Of a stretch of DNA of 64,000 nt, positions 27,106 through 36,131 are shown in pieces. Origin of the DNA: Lysobacter enzymogenes (GTDB lineage Bacteria > Pseudomonadota > Gammaproteobacteria > Xanthomonadales > Xanthomonadaceae); assembly GCF_017355525.1 (NCBI RefSeq), contig NZ_CP067395.1, positions 1,240,001-1,304,000 of the forward strand, read 5' to 3'. A model generated the notes under the pieces. That model was not told the origin of the DNA. It ran no database searches and saw only the letters and a list, made by a program, of their open reading frames with translations. Position numbers and translations under genes: made by a program. Each line of letters begins with the position of its first letter. Position 1 is the first letter of the stretch.

Positions 27106-28301
27106 ATGAACCTTGCCGCCTCCGCCGCGCCCATCGCGGCCCTGTCCTTGCGCGACCGCGTCGACGACGCCCTCGACCGCGCCGTGGCCGAACGCCGCCT
27201 GATCGGCGCGGTGGTGCTGGTCGCGCGCGACGGCGAAGTGGTCTACCGCCGCGCCGCCGGCCAGGCCGACCGCGAGTCCGACCGGCTGATGCGCGAGGAC
27301 GCGATCTTCCTGCTGGCCTCGGTGACCAAGCCCTTCGTCGCCGCGGCCGCGGTCGAGCTGGCCCAGCGCGGCCGCATCGACCTCGACGCCCCGGTGACGC
27401 GCTGGCTGCCGCAGTTCCGCCCGCAGCTGGCCGACGGCAGCGCGCCCGACATCAGCCTGCGCCAGCTGCTCGCCCACACCTCCGGCTTGAGCTACCGCTT
27501 CGGCGAGCCCGCCGGCAGCGACTACGACGCGCACGAGGTCTCCGACGGTTTCGACCAGCCGGGCCTGGGCATCGACGAAAACCTGCGCCGCCTCGGCCGG
27601 ACCCGCCTGCGCTTCGCGCCGGGCACCGGTTTCCGCTACTCGCTCGGCCTCGACGTGCTCGGCGAAGCGCTCGCGCGCGCCACCGGCACGCCGCTGCCGC
27701 AGCTGATCGACGAGCTGATCCTGGCGCCGCTGACGATGGCCGACACCGGTTTCCAGGTCGCCGACTACAAGCGCCTGAGCGCGCACTACGGCAACAGCGT
27801 CGCCGCCGACGGCTCGCGCCGGCCGGCGCGCATGCACGACGGCAGCGAGCTGCCGTTCTTCGACGGCGTGCTGCGCTACGCCCCGGGCCGGATCGAAAAG
27901 GCCGGTTCCTACCCGTCCGGCGGCGCCGGCATGGCCGGCACCGCCGGCGACGTGCTCAAGCTGCTGGAAACGCTGCGCCGCGGCGGCGACGGCGTGTTCG
28001 CGCCGGCGACGGTCGCGAGCTTGCTGCAGGCGCATGCGCCGGCGCCGCTCGAAGGCCTGGACCCGGGCTGGGGGGCTACGGCTACGGCGCCGCCGTGCTG
28101 ACCGACCCGCTCGCCGCGGCCACCCCGCAATCGCGCGGCACCCTGGCCTGGGGCGGCGTGTACGGACACTCCTGGTTCCTCGACCCGCAGCGCGGGCTCA
28201 GCGTGGTCGCGCTGACCAACACGGCGCTGGAAGGCATGGACGGACAGTTCACGTTGGATCTGCGCGACGCGGTCTATGCCGGACTCGACGCCGCGGCGTA
28301 A
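27106..28301 (+). pseudogene. Serine hydrolase (beta-lactamase/class C family) with an apparent frameshift
   Basis: A beta-lactamase-fold serine hydrolase, about 398 residues when repaired. Frame one starts at ATG 27106 (AGGAG about 9 bp upstream) and has the catalytic S72-V-T-K75, LLAHTSGLSYR and PSGGAGMAGTAGDVLKLL. At the GGGGGG run 28070-28075 the frame is lost and stops at 28101. The adjacent frame continues smoothly (GGYGYGAAVLTDPL, YGHSWFLDPQRGLSVVALTN) to 28301. One missing G explains it. It could be a real mutation, phase variation or a sequencing error. No signal peptide is obvious. Substrate unknown. Confidence 0.85.
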
Positions 28302-28648
28302 GCGGCGTTTCCCCCTGTAGGAGCGACGCAAGTCGCGACCGCGCCAATACAGCCACGGCGAAAGCCGCACGCCGCCGATGCGATGTCCGACCCGCATCGG
28401 AAGCGGCGCCGCGACCGGCTACCCCGCGGTCGCAGCTCGCGCAGCTCCTACAGTCTGAAACGAAGCCGACGCGGCGGCGTAAGCGTCGTCTGCCCCTGTA
28501 GGAGCGACGCAAGTCGCGACCGCGCCAACACAGCCACGGCGAATGTCGCCCGCCACCGATGCGACATCCGCCCCGCATCCGAAGCGGCGCCGCAATCGGC
28601 GGCCCCGCGGTCGCAGCTCGCGCAGCTCCTGCAGTCTGGAACCAACCA
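28287..28648. repeat. 181-bp tandem duplication of an inverted-repeat element
   Basis: Two direct copies, about 28287-28467 and 28468-28648, lie head to tail. Each copy has arms reading CTGTAGGAGCGACGCAAGTC and, about 110 bp on, a near reverse complement ending AGCTCCTACAG. The unit begins in the last codons of the serine hydrolase gene (GACGCxGCGGCGTAA), so the second copy repeats its stop region. This covers most of the gap 28302-28692, which has no gene. Confidence 0.85.
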
Positions 28649-28692
28649 GCGGCGGCGACTGGCGACAACGGCGGTTTCGCGCCGCCGCCGGC

Positions 28693-29160
28693 TTACAACC
28701 CCAACTCGCTCAAGCCCGGATGATCGTCCGGACGCCGCCCCTGCGGCCAATGGAACTTGCGCTCGCTTTCCGCGATCGGCTTGTCGTTGATGCTGGCGAT
28801 GCGCCGCGCCATGCGGCCGTCGTCGGCGAATTCCCAGTTCTCGTTGCCGTAGCTGCGGTACCACTGCCCCGAATCGTCGCGCCACTCGTAGGCGAAACGC
28901 ACCGCGATGCGGTCGCCGTCGTGCGCCCACAGTTCCTTGATCAGCCGGTAGTCCAGCTCGCGGCTCCACTTGCGCTGCAGGAACGCGATCACCTGCTCGC
29001 GCCCCTGCGCGAATTCGGCGCGGTTGCGCCAGCGGGTGTCGGCCGTATAGGCCTGGGCGATGCGCTCGGGATCGCGCGAGTTCCACGCGTCCTCGGCGAG
29101 ACGGACTTTCTGCGCGGCGGTTTCGCGGGTGAACGGGGGCAACGGCGGGCGGGTGTCCAT
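28693..29160 (-). CDS. DUF1348 (nuclear transport factor 2-like) family protein
   Basis: A 155-residue protein with the SnoaL/NTF2-like fold. The family signature is clear: [73 protein letters not shown] and [10 protein letters not shown]. Function is unknown; the fold often forms small enzymes or binding pockets. The start at 29160 is chosen because the upstream frame runs through the operators. It is divergent from a TetR gene, which probably represses it. Confidence 0.88.
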   Translation of the reverse strand: MDTRPPLPPFTRETAAQKVRLAEDAWNSRDPERIAQAYTADTRWRNRAEFAQGREQVIAFLQRKWSRELDYRLIKELWAHDGDRIAVRFAYEWRDDSGQWYRSYGNENWEFADDGRMARRIASINDKPIAESERKFHWPQGRRPDDHPGLSELGL

Positions 29161-29189
29161 GAGGCTTCCTCGGGGAACGGTCGATGGAT

Positions 29190-29273
29190 GTAGACAGAGC
29201 TGTCTACCCGGCACGCTACGCCTTGTAGACCGATCTGTCTACAACGCTGGCACAGGTAGACGAATCGGTCTAC
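29190..29273. promoter_or_regulatory. Three TetR-type operators in the divergent promoter region
   Basis: GTAGAC-N6-GTCTAC occurs exactly three times: 29190-29207, 29225-29242 and 29256-29273. Start-to-start spacings are 35 and 31 bp. The sites fill most of the 122-bp gap between the DUF1348 and TetR genes, so one regulator can control both. Confidence 0.9.
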
Positions 29274-29282
29274 CATCGCGCC

Positions 29283-29849
29283 ATGACCGGCAAGACCGCC
29301 CCGCCCCCGAGCGCGCGCGAGCGCATCCTGCAGACCGCGCACGACCTGTTCTACCTGGAAGGCGTGCGCGCCACCGGCGTCGACCGGGTCATCGCCGAAT
29401 CCGGCGTGACCAAGGTGACGTTGTACCGGCATTTCCCGAGCAAGAACGAGCTGATCCTGGCGTTCCTGGATTACCGCCACGAGCGCTGGATGGCGTGGTT
29501 CGACGCCGCCCTGCGCCGCGGCGGCGACGACGCCGCGGCGCTGGCGCCGGCCCTGGCCGAATGGTTCGCGCACCCGCAGTTCCGCGGCTGCGCCTTCATC
29601 AACACCGTGGCCGAGCTCGGCCCGGCCCTGCCCGACGCCGGCGAACGCGCGCGCGCGCACAAGCGCGCGATGCAGGCGCGCATCGCCGCGCTGCTGCCGG
29701 CGGGCGCGGCGCGCGAGACGCGCGCGCGCGCGCTGGCGGTCGCGGTCGACGGCGCGATCGTGCGCGCGGCTTGCGACGGCGCGAGCGAGGACGCGCTGGC
29801 CGCGCTCGCCGCGACCGTGGATGCGGTGCTGGCGCGCAAGCCGCGCTGA
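29283..29849 (+). CDS. TetR/AcrR family regulator
   Basis: A 188-residue repressor. The helix-turn-helix is at about 10-55 (RILQTAHDLFYLEGVRATGV, ESGVTKVTLYRHFPSKNELI). The C-terminal domain (FAHPQFRGCAFINTVAELG) resembles the TetR group that often controls NTF2-like or oxidoreductase genes. The third GTAGAC operator ends 9 bp before its ATG, which strongly suggests autorepression. Confidence 0.93.
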   Translation: MTGKTAPPPSARERILQTAHDLFYLEGVRATGVDRVIAESGVTKVTLYRHFPSKNELILAFLDYRHERWMAWFDAALRRGGDDAAALAPALAEWFAHPQFRGCAFINTVAELGPALPDAGERARAHKRAMQARIAALLPAGAARETRARALAVAVDGAIVRAACDGASEDALAALAATVDAVLARKPR

Positions 29850-30040
29850 ACGCGCGGGCCGGCGGCCGTCGCGCGACGCGGCCCGCGCCGCCAGAAACGA
29901 ACGTACGCACGCCTCCGCCGCACGCGCCGACGCGCCAGGCGCTCGCGCCGCGACCGCCGCGGTCACTTCACACAGGCCCCATACGCGCTTCGTCTGGCGT
30001 GGACACACTGCGCCGCACATCCCCAGCCGAGGTCCGCGCC

Positions 30041-31189
30041 ATGCTTCCGAATTCCGAGCGTTTCGATTGCGATCTGGTCGTGGTCGGCGCCAGTTTCGCC
30101 GGCGCCGCCTGCGCGCTCGCGGCGGCGCGCGCGGGCTTGCGCGTGGTCGTGCTGGAACGCAAGCGCGATCCCGGCGACAAGCTGCGCACCACCGGCATCG
30201 TGGTCAAGGAGGCCGCGGAGCAAACCTGGCTCAGCCGCGCGCCGGCCGGCTGCGTGCACCGGGTCGAACGCGTCCGGCTGTATTCGCCGCGATTGCGCAG
30301 CATGGCCTTGAGCGCGCCCGGTTATTACTTCCTGACCACCGACACGCCGCGGCTGATGCGCTGGCTGGCGCGCGAACTGGTGCGGCACGGCGTGGACCTG
30401 CGCCTGGGCGCCTCGTTCACCCAAGCCGAGCGCGAAGGCGAAGCCTGGCGGGTCGAAGGCGTGGGCCGCACCCGTTTCCTGGTCGGCGCCGACGGCGCCA
30501 AATCGCGCGTCGCCGAGCGCGCCGGGCTCGGCCGCACCCGGGAATTCCTGTACGGCATCGAATACGAGTTTCCCGGCGCGACCTTGCCCGAGTCGGGCGC
30601 GCTGCATTGCTTCGTCAGCAAACGCTACGCGCCGGGCTACATCGGCTGGGTCGCGCAGAATCCCGGCGGCGTGCAGGCCGGACTCGCCGCGCGCCACGAT
30701 CCCGAGCGCGCGCGCGTGCCCGACATCGACGGTTTCCTCGCGCGCGTGCGCGACGTCGTCGGCCTCAACGCCGAACTGCAACCGGCGGCGACCCGCGCCG
30801 GCCTGATCCCCTGCGGCGGCCCGGTGTTTCCGCTCGCGCGCGACGGCGTGATGCTGACCGGCGACGCCGCCGGCATCGTCTCGCCGGTCACCGCCGGCGG
30901 CATCCATTCGGCCTGGGCGCACGGCGAAACGCTGGGACAGGCGATCGCGCTGCATGCGCGCGGCCTCGGCCCCGCGCCGGAATCGATCGCGCAGGACGCC
31001 GCGCCGAAGTTCCGCAGCAAGCGCGCGCTGCGCTGGGCCTTCGATCGCTTCCAGGCCGATTGGCCGTTCGACCTGCTGCTGCATTCCGCGCCGCTGCGCT
31101 GGGCCGCCGAGCAGGTGTATTTCCACAAGCGCGGAATCCCCGAAAGCGAGGACGCCGCGCGCGCGCCGCGCTCGTCGGAGACTTACTGA
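30041..31189 (+). CDS. FAD-dependent oxidoreductase, geranylgeranyl reductase/halogenase-like
   Basis: A 382-residue flavoprotein. The N-terminal dinucleotide-binding motif is VVGASFAGAACALAAARAGLR (from about 14), then an E-R pair, and later FLVGADGAKSRVAERAG and the second FAD motif GDAAGIVSPVTAGGIHSAW. It resembles the geranylgeranyl reductase/FAD-monooxygenase group. The substrate is unknown. The ATG at 30041 is the first that precedes the FAD motif; longer frames overlap the TetR gene. It follows that gene by 191 bp in the same direction, with no clear functional link. Confidence 0.85.
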   Translation: MLPNSERFDCDLVVVGASFAGAACALAAARAGLRVVVLERKRDPGDKLRTTGIVVKEAAEQTWLSRAPAGCVHRVERVRLYSPRLRSMALSAPGYYFLTTDTPRLMRWLARELVRHGVDLRLGASFTQAEREGEAWRVEGVGRTRFLVGADGAKSRVAERAGLGRTREFLYGIEYEFPGATLPESGALHCFVSKRYAPGYIGWVAQNPGGVQAGLAARHDPERARVPDIDGFLARVRDVVGLNAELQPAATRAGLIPCGGPVFPLARDGVMLTGDAAGIVSPVTAGGIHSAWAHGETLGQAIALHARGLGPAPESIAQDAAPKFRSKRALRWAFDRFQADWPFDLLLHSAPLRWAAEQVYFHKRGIPESEDAARAPRSSETY

Positions 31190-31211
31190 GCGCGCGCGTT
31201 CGCGGCCGCGC

Positions 31212-32438
31212 TCACGGCATGGCGCCGAGCTGTTCGAACCACGCCAACGCCGGCGCATAGCTCAGCGCCGCGCTGTCGGAATGATCGACCGCGCCCATGG
31301 AATGCAGCGAGACGTTGCCGCCGCGCGCTTTGGCGTAATCGAACAACGCCTGCGCCGAACGCGGCGGCACGTCGCGATCGGCCTCGCCGTAATGGATGCG
31401 GAACGGCGCGACCGGCGTCCAGGCGAAGGTCTGGTTTTCGTCGAGCGCGCGGGTGAACCAGCTCTCGCGACCGGCCCGCAGCGAGCGCAGGAATTCCGGG
31501 CGCAGCAATGCGCGCGCATCCGCCGGCAACGCCGCGCCGATGCGATCCGGGGTCTGGCTTCCGTCGAACAACGCGGGCATCGTCGCGGCGTAATCGTCGG
31601 CCAGCAGCTCGTTCAACGGGTGCCCGTAATAAGCCGAATAGGCCTGGGCGATGAACGCCAGATAGCCGGCATCGTTGGCCGACCCGGCGCTTTCGGGCGC
31701 GAGCTTGCGCAGCAGCAAGGCGCGCAGATCGTACGGCCCGGCGATGCCGATCGAACCGCGCAGGCGATAGCCGTCGAGCGGCGCCCGCTCCAGCGCGCGA
31801 TGCACTCCGGCCGCGCTTTGCCCGCCCTGCGAGAATCCCAGCACGTACAAGGACGGCGATCCGTCGCCGCGATGCAATTCGGCGGATGCCGCGCGCACCG
31901 CGCGCAGCAGGTCGAGCGCGGCGTCGACCTGGACGGCGACGATCGCATAAGCCTGCGGTTCGTTCGACACGCCCAGGCCGATGTAGTCCGGCACCGCGAC
32001 ATCGAAGCCGTTGCCGGCGAACACCGCGGTTTCCTCGTTGCCGTCCGCGCGTCCGGGCTGCGACGGCGACGCGGCGCGGCTGGCCTGGGTGCCGTGCAGA
32101 TACAGGACCGTGCCTTTCGACCGTCCGCCTGCGCTCGGCGTCGAGAACAGGCCGGAGGCCACGACCGGGCGGTTGCGATAGACCGTCCGGTATTCGACGC
32201 GGTACAGGCGCGCGCCGCCGTCGACCGCGATCGCGCCGGGCAATCCGGACGCGATCCGTTGCGCGCCGGCGCGGTCCAGCGTTTCCACTGCCTGGAGGCT
32301 GACCAGTTCGCCGCGGCGATGCGCCGGCGCGGCGTCGCGATCGGCATGCAGCGCCGGCGAATGCGCGAGTCCGCAACCGGCGAGCGCGAGCGCGCCCGCA
32401 AGGATCAAGGCCCAGATGCGCATGGCCGACGCGTTCAT
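31212..32438 (-). CDS. Secretory lipase-like alpha/beta-hydrolase lipoprotein
   Basis: A 408-residue envelope hydrolase. The lipoprotein signal MRIWALILAGALALAGC starts at 32423; an in-frame ATG at 32438 adds five residues, and the true start is uncertain. Motifs are GTVLYLHGTQ (oxyanion region), the nucleophile elbow GFSQGG, YGEADRDVPPRSAQALFDYA (Asp region) and DHSDSAAL (likely His). It resembles secretory lipases and prolyl-peptidase-like hydrolases. It follows the omega-amidase gene with only 17 bp between, so the two may be cotranscribed. Confidence 0.85.
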   Translation of the reverse strand: MNASAMRIWALILAGALALAGCGLAHSPALHADRDAAPAHRRGELVSLQAVETLDRAGAQRIASGLPGAIAVDGGARLYRVEYRTVYRNRPVVASGLFSTPSAGGRSKGTVLYLHGTQASRAASPSQPGRADGNEETAVFAGNGFDVAVPDYIGLGVSNEPQAYAIVAVQVDAALDLLRAVRAASAELHRGDGSPSLYVLGFSQGGQSAAGVHRALERAPLDGYRLRGSIGIAGPYDLRALLLRKLAPESAGSANDAGYLAFIAQAYSAYYGHPLNELLADDYAATMPALFDGSQTPDRIGAALPADARALLRPEFLRSLRAGRESWFTRALDENQTFAWTPVAPFRIHYGEADRDVPPRSAQALFDYAKARGGNVSLHSMGAVDHSDSAALSYAPALAWFEQLGAMP

Positions 32439-32455
32439 CGCCCGCGCCGCCGCGC

Positions 32456-33253
32456 TCAGCGCAGGTCGAACGCGTCGCCGTCGAGCATCGCCGGAAAACG
32501 CTCGCGATGCGCGGCCAGTTCGGCCGCCTGCAAGGTCGTGGTGACCACCACTTCCTCGTCGGTGCATTCGCTGATCGGCTGGCCGAGGAAATCGATCACC
32601 GCGCTGTCGCCGGAATAATGCAGGCCGTTGCCGTCGCTGCCGACGCGGTTGAGGCCGGCGACGTAACAAAGATTCTCGATCGCGCGCGCGCGCAGCAGGG
32701 TCTTCCACGGATAGGCGCGCGCCGACGGCCAGTTGGCGACGTACAGCAGCAGGTCGTAGTCCAGCGCGCCGGGGCGCTCGACGTCGTAGCGGTTGCGCGA
32801 GAACACCGGGAAACGCAGGTCGTAGCAGACCTGCGGGCAAATCCGCCAGCCCTTCCATTCCACGGTCAGGCGCTCGCGGCCGGCGGCGTAGCGTTCGTGT
32901 TCCTTGGCGTAGCGGAACAGATGGCGCTTGTCGTAGGTGCGCAACCCGCCGTCGGGCGTGGCGAACAGCAGCCGGTTGAACACGCCGTCGTCGGTGCGCA
33001 GCTGCACGCTGCCGCAGACCGCGGCGCCGAGCCGGGCGGCTTGTTCGCGGATCCAGGCCACGGTCGGGCCTTCCATCGTTTCGGCGTTGCCGATCGCGTC
33101 GTTGCTGAAGCCGCTGGTGAAGGTTTCCGGCAGCAGCACCAGGTCGGTGATGCCTTGCGCCTGACCGATCAGCTCGCCGTAGTAATCGCGATTGCCGGCG
33201 GGGTCGTGCCAGCGGGTGGCGCCTTGGATCAGGGTGATGCGCAGATCGTTCAT
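32456..33253 (-). CDS. Omega-amidase, YafV/NIT2-type nitrilase
   Basis: A 265-residue carbon-nitrogen hydrolase that probably deaminates 2-oxoglutaramate or 2-oxosuccinamate in methionine salvage and repair. The Glu-Lys-Cys triad is visible: E43 in LLPETFTSGF, Lys in TYDKRHLF and Cys in PQVCYDLRFPVF. Length is normal. The aminotransferase at 58120-59268 is of the YbdL type, which can produce the amide substrates, although it is 25 kb away. Confidence 0.92.
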   Translation of the reverse strand: MNDLRITLIQGATRWHDPAGNRDYYGELIGQAQGITDLVLLPETFTSGFSNDAIGNAETMEGPTVAWIREQAARLGAAVCGSVQLRTDDGVFNRLLFATPDGGLRTYDKRHLFRYAKEHERYAAGRERLTVEWKGWRICPQVCYDLRFPVFSRNRYDVERPGALDYDLLLYVANWPSARAYPWKTLLRARAIENLCYVAGLNRVGSDGNGLHYSGDSAVIDFLGQPISECTDEEVVVTTTLQAAELAAHRERFPAMLDGDAFDLR

Positions 33254-33346
33254 GAGAGTCGGCCGGACGTGCGTGCTGTCGGCATTATGCCCCGCCGCCG
33301 CGGGCCTGGAGCGCGGCGCGGGTCGAAAAACGCCGGCGGCGGCGGC

Positions 33347-33934
33347 TCAATCGCAGAACCCGTAGTCATAAGCAAACGCCTTACGCCAGTCTTCCGCGGC
33401 CGGATACGCCATGACCCGACCGGCATCGCCGCGCAGCCGGTCGCGCTCGCGCAAGGCCGCAGCGATGGCGGAATGATCGACCGCCTCGATCAGATGGCCG
33501 TCGGCGAATACCAGCTCGAGCAGGCGCAGATAGTGCCAGCCCGGCGGCGCGCCGCGCCCGGGACGCTCGCAGGCGTCGCCGGCGCCGATCAACAGGCCGC
33601 CGCCGAAGTCCAGCGGCAACGCGAGTTGCGAATAACAGCTGCCGAAACCCCAGTCGGGATCGCGTCGCGGCGATACGCCGTTGATCGCGGGTCCCGGCCC
33701 GAAGCGCGGCTTTTTCGCCGACGGCGCGGACACGGCGTGGTCGAGCATCAACCCGTCGAGCCACAGCCGCGCATCGACGCGGTAGAACGCAAGCCAGCCG
33801 CGATTGAGCGCGGTGCAGTTGCTGACCGGGTCGAGGCCGTGAGCGCGCGGATCGAACAACTCCCCGCCGGCCCAGGCGATCAGGTCGCAGCCGACGCCTT
33901 CGAACAGGACTTCGTCGCACCACTGTTGGGTCAT
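33347..33934 (-). CDS. Hypothetical protein
   Basis: A 195-residue protein not recognised. It has no signal peptide or membrane segment and is rich in Trp, Gly and Asp (FGSCYSQLALPLDFGGGLL, GDACERPGRGAPPGWHYLRL, AEDWRKAFAYDYGFCD). Composition and codon pattern look like a real cytosolic protein. It lies between the virD4 terminator and the omega-amidase gene on the same strand, separated from both by about 90-150 bp. Confidence 0.65.
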   Translation of the reverse strand: MTQQWCDEVLFEGVGCDLIAWAGGELFDPRAHGLDPVSNCTALNRGWLAFYRVDARLWLDGLMLDHAVSAPSAKKPRFGPGPAINGVSPRRDPDWGFGSCYSQLALPLDFGGGLLIGAGDACERPGRGAPPGWHYLRLLELVFADGHLIEAVDHSAIAAALRERDRLRGDAGRVMAYPAAEDWRKAFAYDYGFCD

Positions 33935-34033
33935 GGCTCGTGTCTGATTGAGGTCGGCGAGAGGCCATCCAGCGCCGGCGATCCGGTTTTCGCCGGGACG
34001 CCGCAACCGAGCGCATCGCAAGGCCCGCGCCGC

Positions 34034-34065
34034 AAACGAAAACGCCGCCGGAATCCCCGGCGGCG
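34034..34065 (-). terminator. Rho-independent terminator after virD4
   Basis: A 9-bp stem CGCCGCCGG/CCGGCGGCG with loop AATCC is followed on the minus strand by TTTTCGTTT. It marks the end of the T4SS and effector block. Confidence 0.85.
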
Positions 34066-34088
34066 CACGCTCGGTCCTGCCGCCGCGC

Positions 34089-35765
34089 TCAACCGACCTT
34101 GATGTCGAGCATCGGCACGGTCACCTTCGGCAGCAGCCGCTGGGTGAACATCTTGTCCTGGTAATACTTGATCTTGTCGCACTTCACCGGATGCGGGATG
34201 CCTTCGTACAGCACCACCTCGGTGTCGAAGCCCATCGCCTTGAGTTCCTGCGGCAGCATCAGCGCGCGGCGCTCCTCGGATTCGCTGCGCGAGACTTCCT
34301 TGCCGCGGGTGACGTTGGTCTTGCGCACCGTGGTGTAGCCGAGCATCTCGGAATAGTCGTTGGCGTCCTGCTGCTCGCGCGGCGCGTAGATGATCTGCAG
34401 CGCGTGGTTGGTGATGATGGTGCGCGAGACGTCCTTGCCGTAGGTCGCGTCGAGCTGCGACATGCTCTGGATGATCGGCAGCAGGCGGATGTTGTAGCCG
34501 GCCATGTACGACACCGCCGAAGCGATGATGTCGACCTTGCCGATCGAGGTGAACTCGTCCATCAGCAACAGGCACTGGTGTTTCAGTTCCTTGTTGTTCT
34601 GCGGCAGCTCGCGGGTGTTGAGGTTGATGATCTGGCTGAAGAACAGGTTCACGATCAGCCGGCTCTCGGCCAGCTTGTTCGGCTGGATGCCGACGTAGAT
34701 CGTCATCTTCTTCTTGCGCAGGTCGGTCAGCAGGAAGTCGTCGGTCGAGGTCGCCGCGTCGAGCACCGGGTTGATCCAGGGGTTCAGCGGTTCCTTGAAC
34801 GTGCCCAGGATCGAGGCGAAGGTCTCGTCGGCCTGCGACAGCATGTTGGCGAACGCCGAACGCGCGTTGGCGCTGAGGAACGGACGCTCCGACAGGCCCT
34901 TGAGGAACGGCTTGAGCTCGCTCTTGCCGTCGCCGGACGACAGCCGGTACACCGCGCCGATGGTCGGCACCGCGGCGAACGGGAAGCCGACCTTCTGCGC
35001 GTCGTCGTAGGCTTCGAACAGGTACAGGGTGAAGGCCATGAACGCGTTGCGCGCCTGGCTGATCCAGAACTTCTGGTCGTCCGAGCCGTCCGGATACAGC
35101 ATCGCGGCGATGCTCATCAGGTCGGACACGCGGAACGCCGGGTCGGCCGACACGTAGGTCAGCGGGTTCCAGCGGTGGGTGCGGCGGTCTTCGGCGAAGG
35201 GGTTGAACAGGTAGATCTCCTGTCCCTGCCCCGCGCGCCAGCCGCTGGTGAGGTCGAAGTTTTCCTGCTTGATGTCCAGCACCACCATCGAACCCTGGTA
35301 GTTCAACAGGTTCGGGATGACGATGCCGACGCCCTTGCCGGAACGGGTCGGCGCGGCGAGGATCACGAACTGCTGGCCGCTGAGCTGGACCAGCTTGCCG
35401 TTGTACTTGCCGACCACGATCGAGGTCGGGGTCGACTTGAACATGTCCTTCTTGTCCAGGTCGCCGCCGTTGGCGAAGCGCGCGTCGCCGTGCATCGACT
35501 GCTTCTTGGGCATGAACAGCAGGTACAGCAGGCCCAGGTACAGGATCGCCGGGAAGCCGAAGCCGAGCATGCCGCCGACCTTGATCTTGGTCTCGTACGG
35601 CTTGACCTGCGGCAGGTCGATCGACTTGAGATACAGCAGATAGGTGTCCCAGCTCAGCGGCGCGCTGAGCTTGAGCAGCATCAGCGTCAGATAGCCGGAC
35701 AGATACAAACCCGCGACCGCGGTCACCAGCAGCGCCACGACGGCGCCAATCGCCTTCCCTTTCAC
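34089..35765 (-). CDS. virD4: T4SS coupling protein VirD4
   Basis: A 558-residue inner-membrane ATPase that recruits XVIPCD effectors to the X-T4SS. Two N-terminal transmembrane segments (about 6-30 and 68-85) precede the motor domain with Walker A APTRSGKGVG (about 139-148) and Walker B LLLMDEFTSIGK. The start is GTG, with AGGAAG 7 bp upstream. In Xanthomonas loci virD4 adjoins virB7; here it closes the far end of the gene array, behind the effectors and 37 bp after a small unknown gene. Confidence 0.95.
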   Translation of the reverse strand: MKGKAIGAVVALLVTAVAGLYLSGYLTLMLLKLSAPLSWDTYLLYLKSIDLPQVKPYETKIKVGGMLGFGFPAILYLGLLYLLFMPKKQSMHGDARFANGGDLDKKDMFKSTPTSIVVGKYNGKLVQLSGQQFVILAAPTRSGKGVGIVIPNLLNYQGSMVVLDIKQENFDLTSGWRAGQGQEIYLFNPFAEDRRTHRWNPLTYVSADPAFRVSDLMSIAAMLYPDGSDDQKFWISQARNAFMAFTLYLFEAYDDAQKVGFPFAAVPTIGAVYRLSSGDGKSELKPFLKGLSERPFLSANARSAFANMLSQADETFASILGTFKEPLNPWINPVLDAATSTDDFLLTDLRKKKMTIYVGIQPNKLAESRLIVNLFFSQIINLNTRELPQNNKELKHQCLLLMDEFTSIGKVDIIASAVSYMAGYNIRLLPIIQSMSQLDATYGKDVSRTIITNHALQIIYAPREQQDANDYSEMLGYTTVRKTNVTRGKEVSRSESEERRALMLPQELKAMGFDTEVVLYEGIPHPVKCDKIKYYQDKMFTQRLLPKVTVPMLDIKVG

Positions 35766-35802
35766 GTTTTACTTCCTGCTTGATCCCCGAACCCGCTGTC
35801 GG

Positions 35803-36096
35803 TCAGCGTCGCTTCCGGCCTGCCCGGAGCCCGGAACGCTCCGCCGGGCGCGATTGGGCCATCATATCCGGCGAAAGGCTGCCGTTGGACAACAATTCCT
35901 TGATGATCTCGTCGTCCATCCACTTCTGGGCGTCGCCCAGGGTCAGTTCCTGACGCAGCTTGACCCCGGCGGAGGTCATCACCGCGTAGGCGTAGACGTC
36001 CTGCTGGTCGAACTCGGGGTCGCGGGTCAGCGCGACGATGTGGAACTTGCCCTTGGTCTGGACGGTGTGGCGGTATTCGGCCGTGCTGTTGCTCAT
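35803..36096 (-). CDS. Small cytosolic protein between the XVIPCD-only gene and virD4
   Basis: A 97-residue protein not recognised. It is a mixed alpha/beta sequence (KGKFHIVALTRDPEF, DVYAYAVMTSAGVKLRQEL, LGDAQKWMDDEIIKELL) with a basic tail ending RAGRKRR. There is no signal peptide or lipobox, so it is not a periplasmic immunity protein of the usual kind. AGGAGG lies upstream of the ATG at 36096. Gaps to the XVIPCD-only gene (35 bp) and virD4 (37 bp) suggest one transcript. A chaperone, adaptor or cytosolic antitoxin role is possible but unsupported. Confidence 0.75.
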   Translation of the reverse strand: MSNSTAEYRHTVQTKGKFHIVALTRDPEFDQQDVYAYAVMTSAGVKLRQELTLGDAQKWMDDEIIKELLSNGSLSPDMMAQSRPAERSGLRAGRKRR

Positions 36097-36131
36097 TCGG
36101 TCCTCCTGGGCCCGCGCGCCGGACGGCGCGC

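Noticed and set aside
25066..28035. A long minus-strand frame across rluB and the serine hydrolase
   Set aside because: It crosses two well-supported plus-strand genes and a terminator and has no family resemblance.
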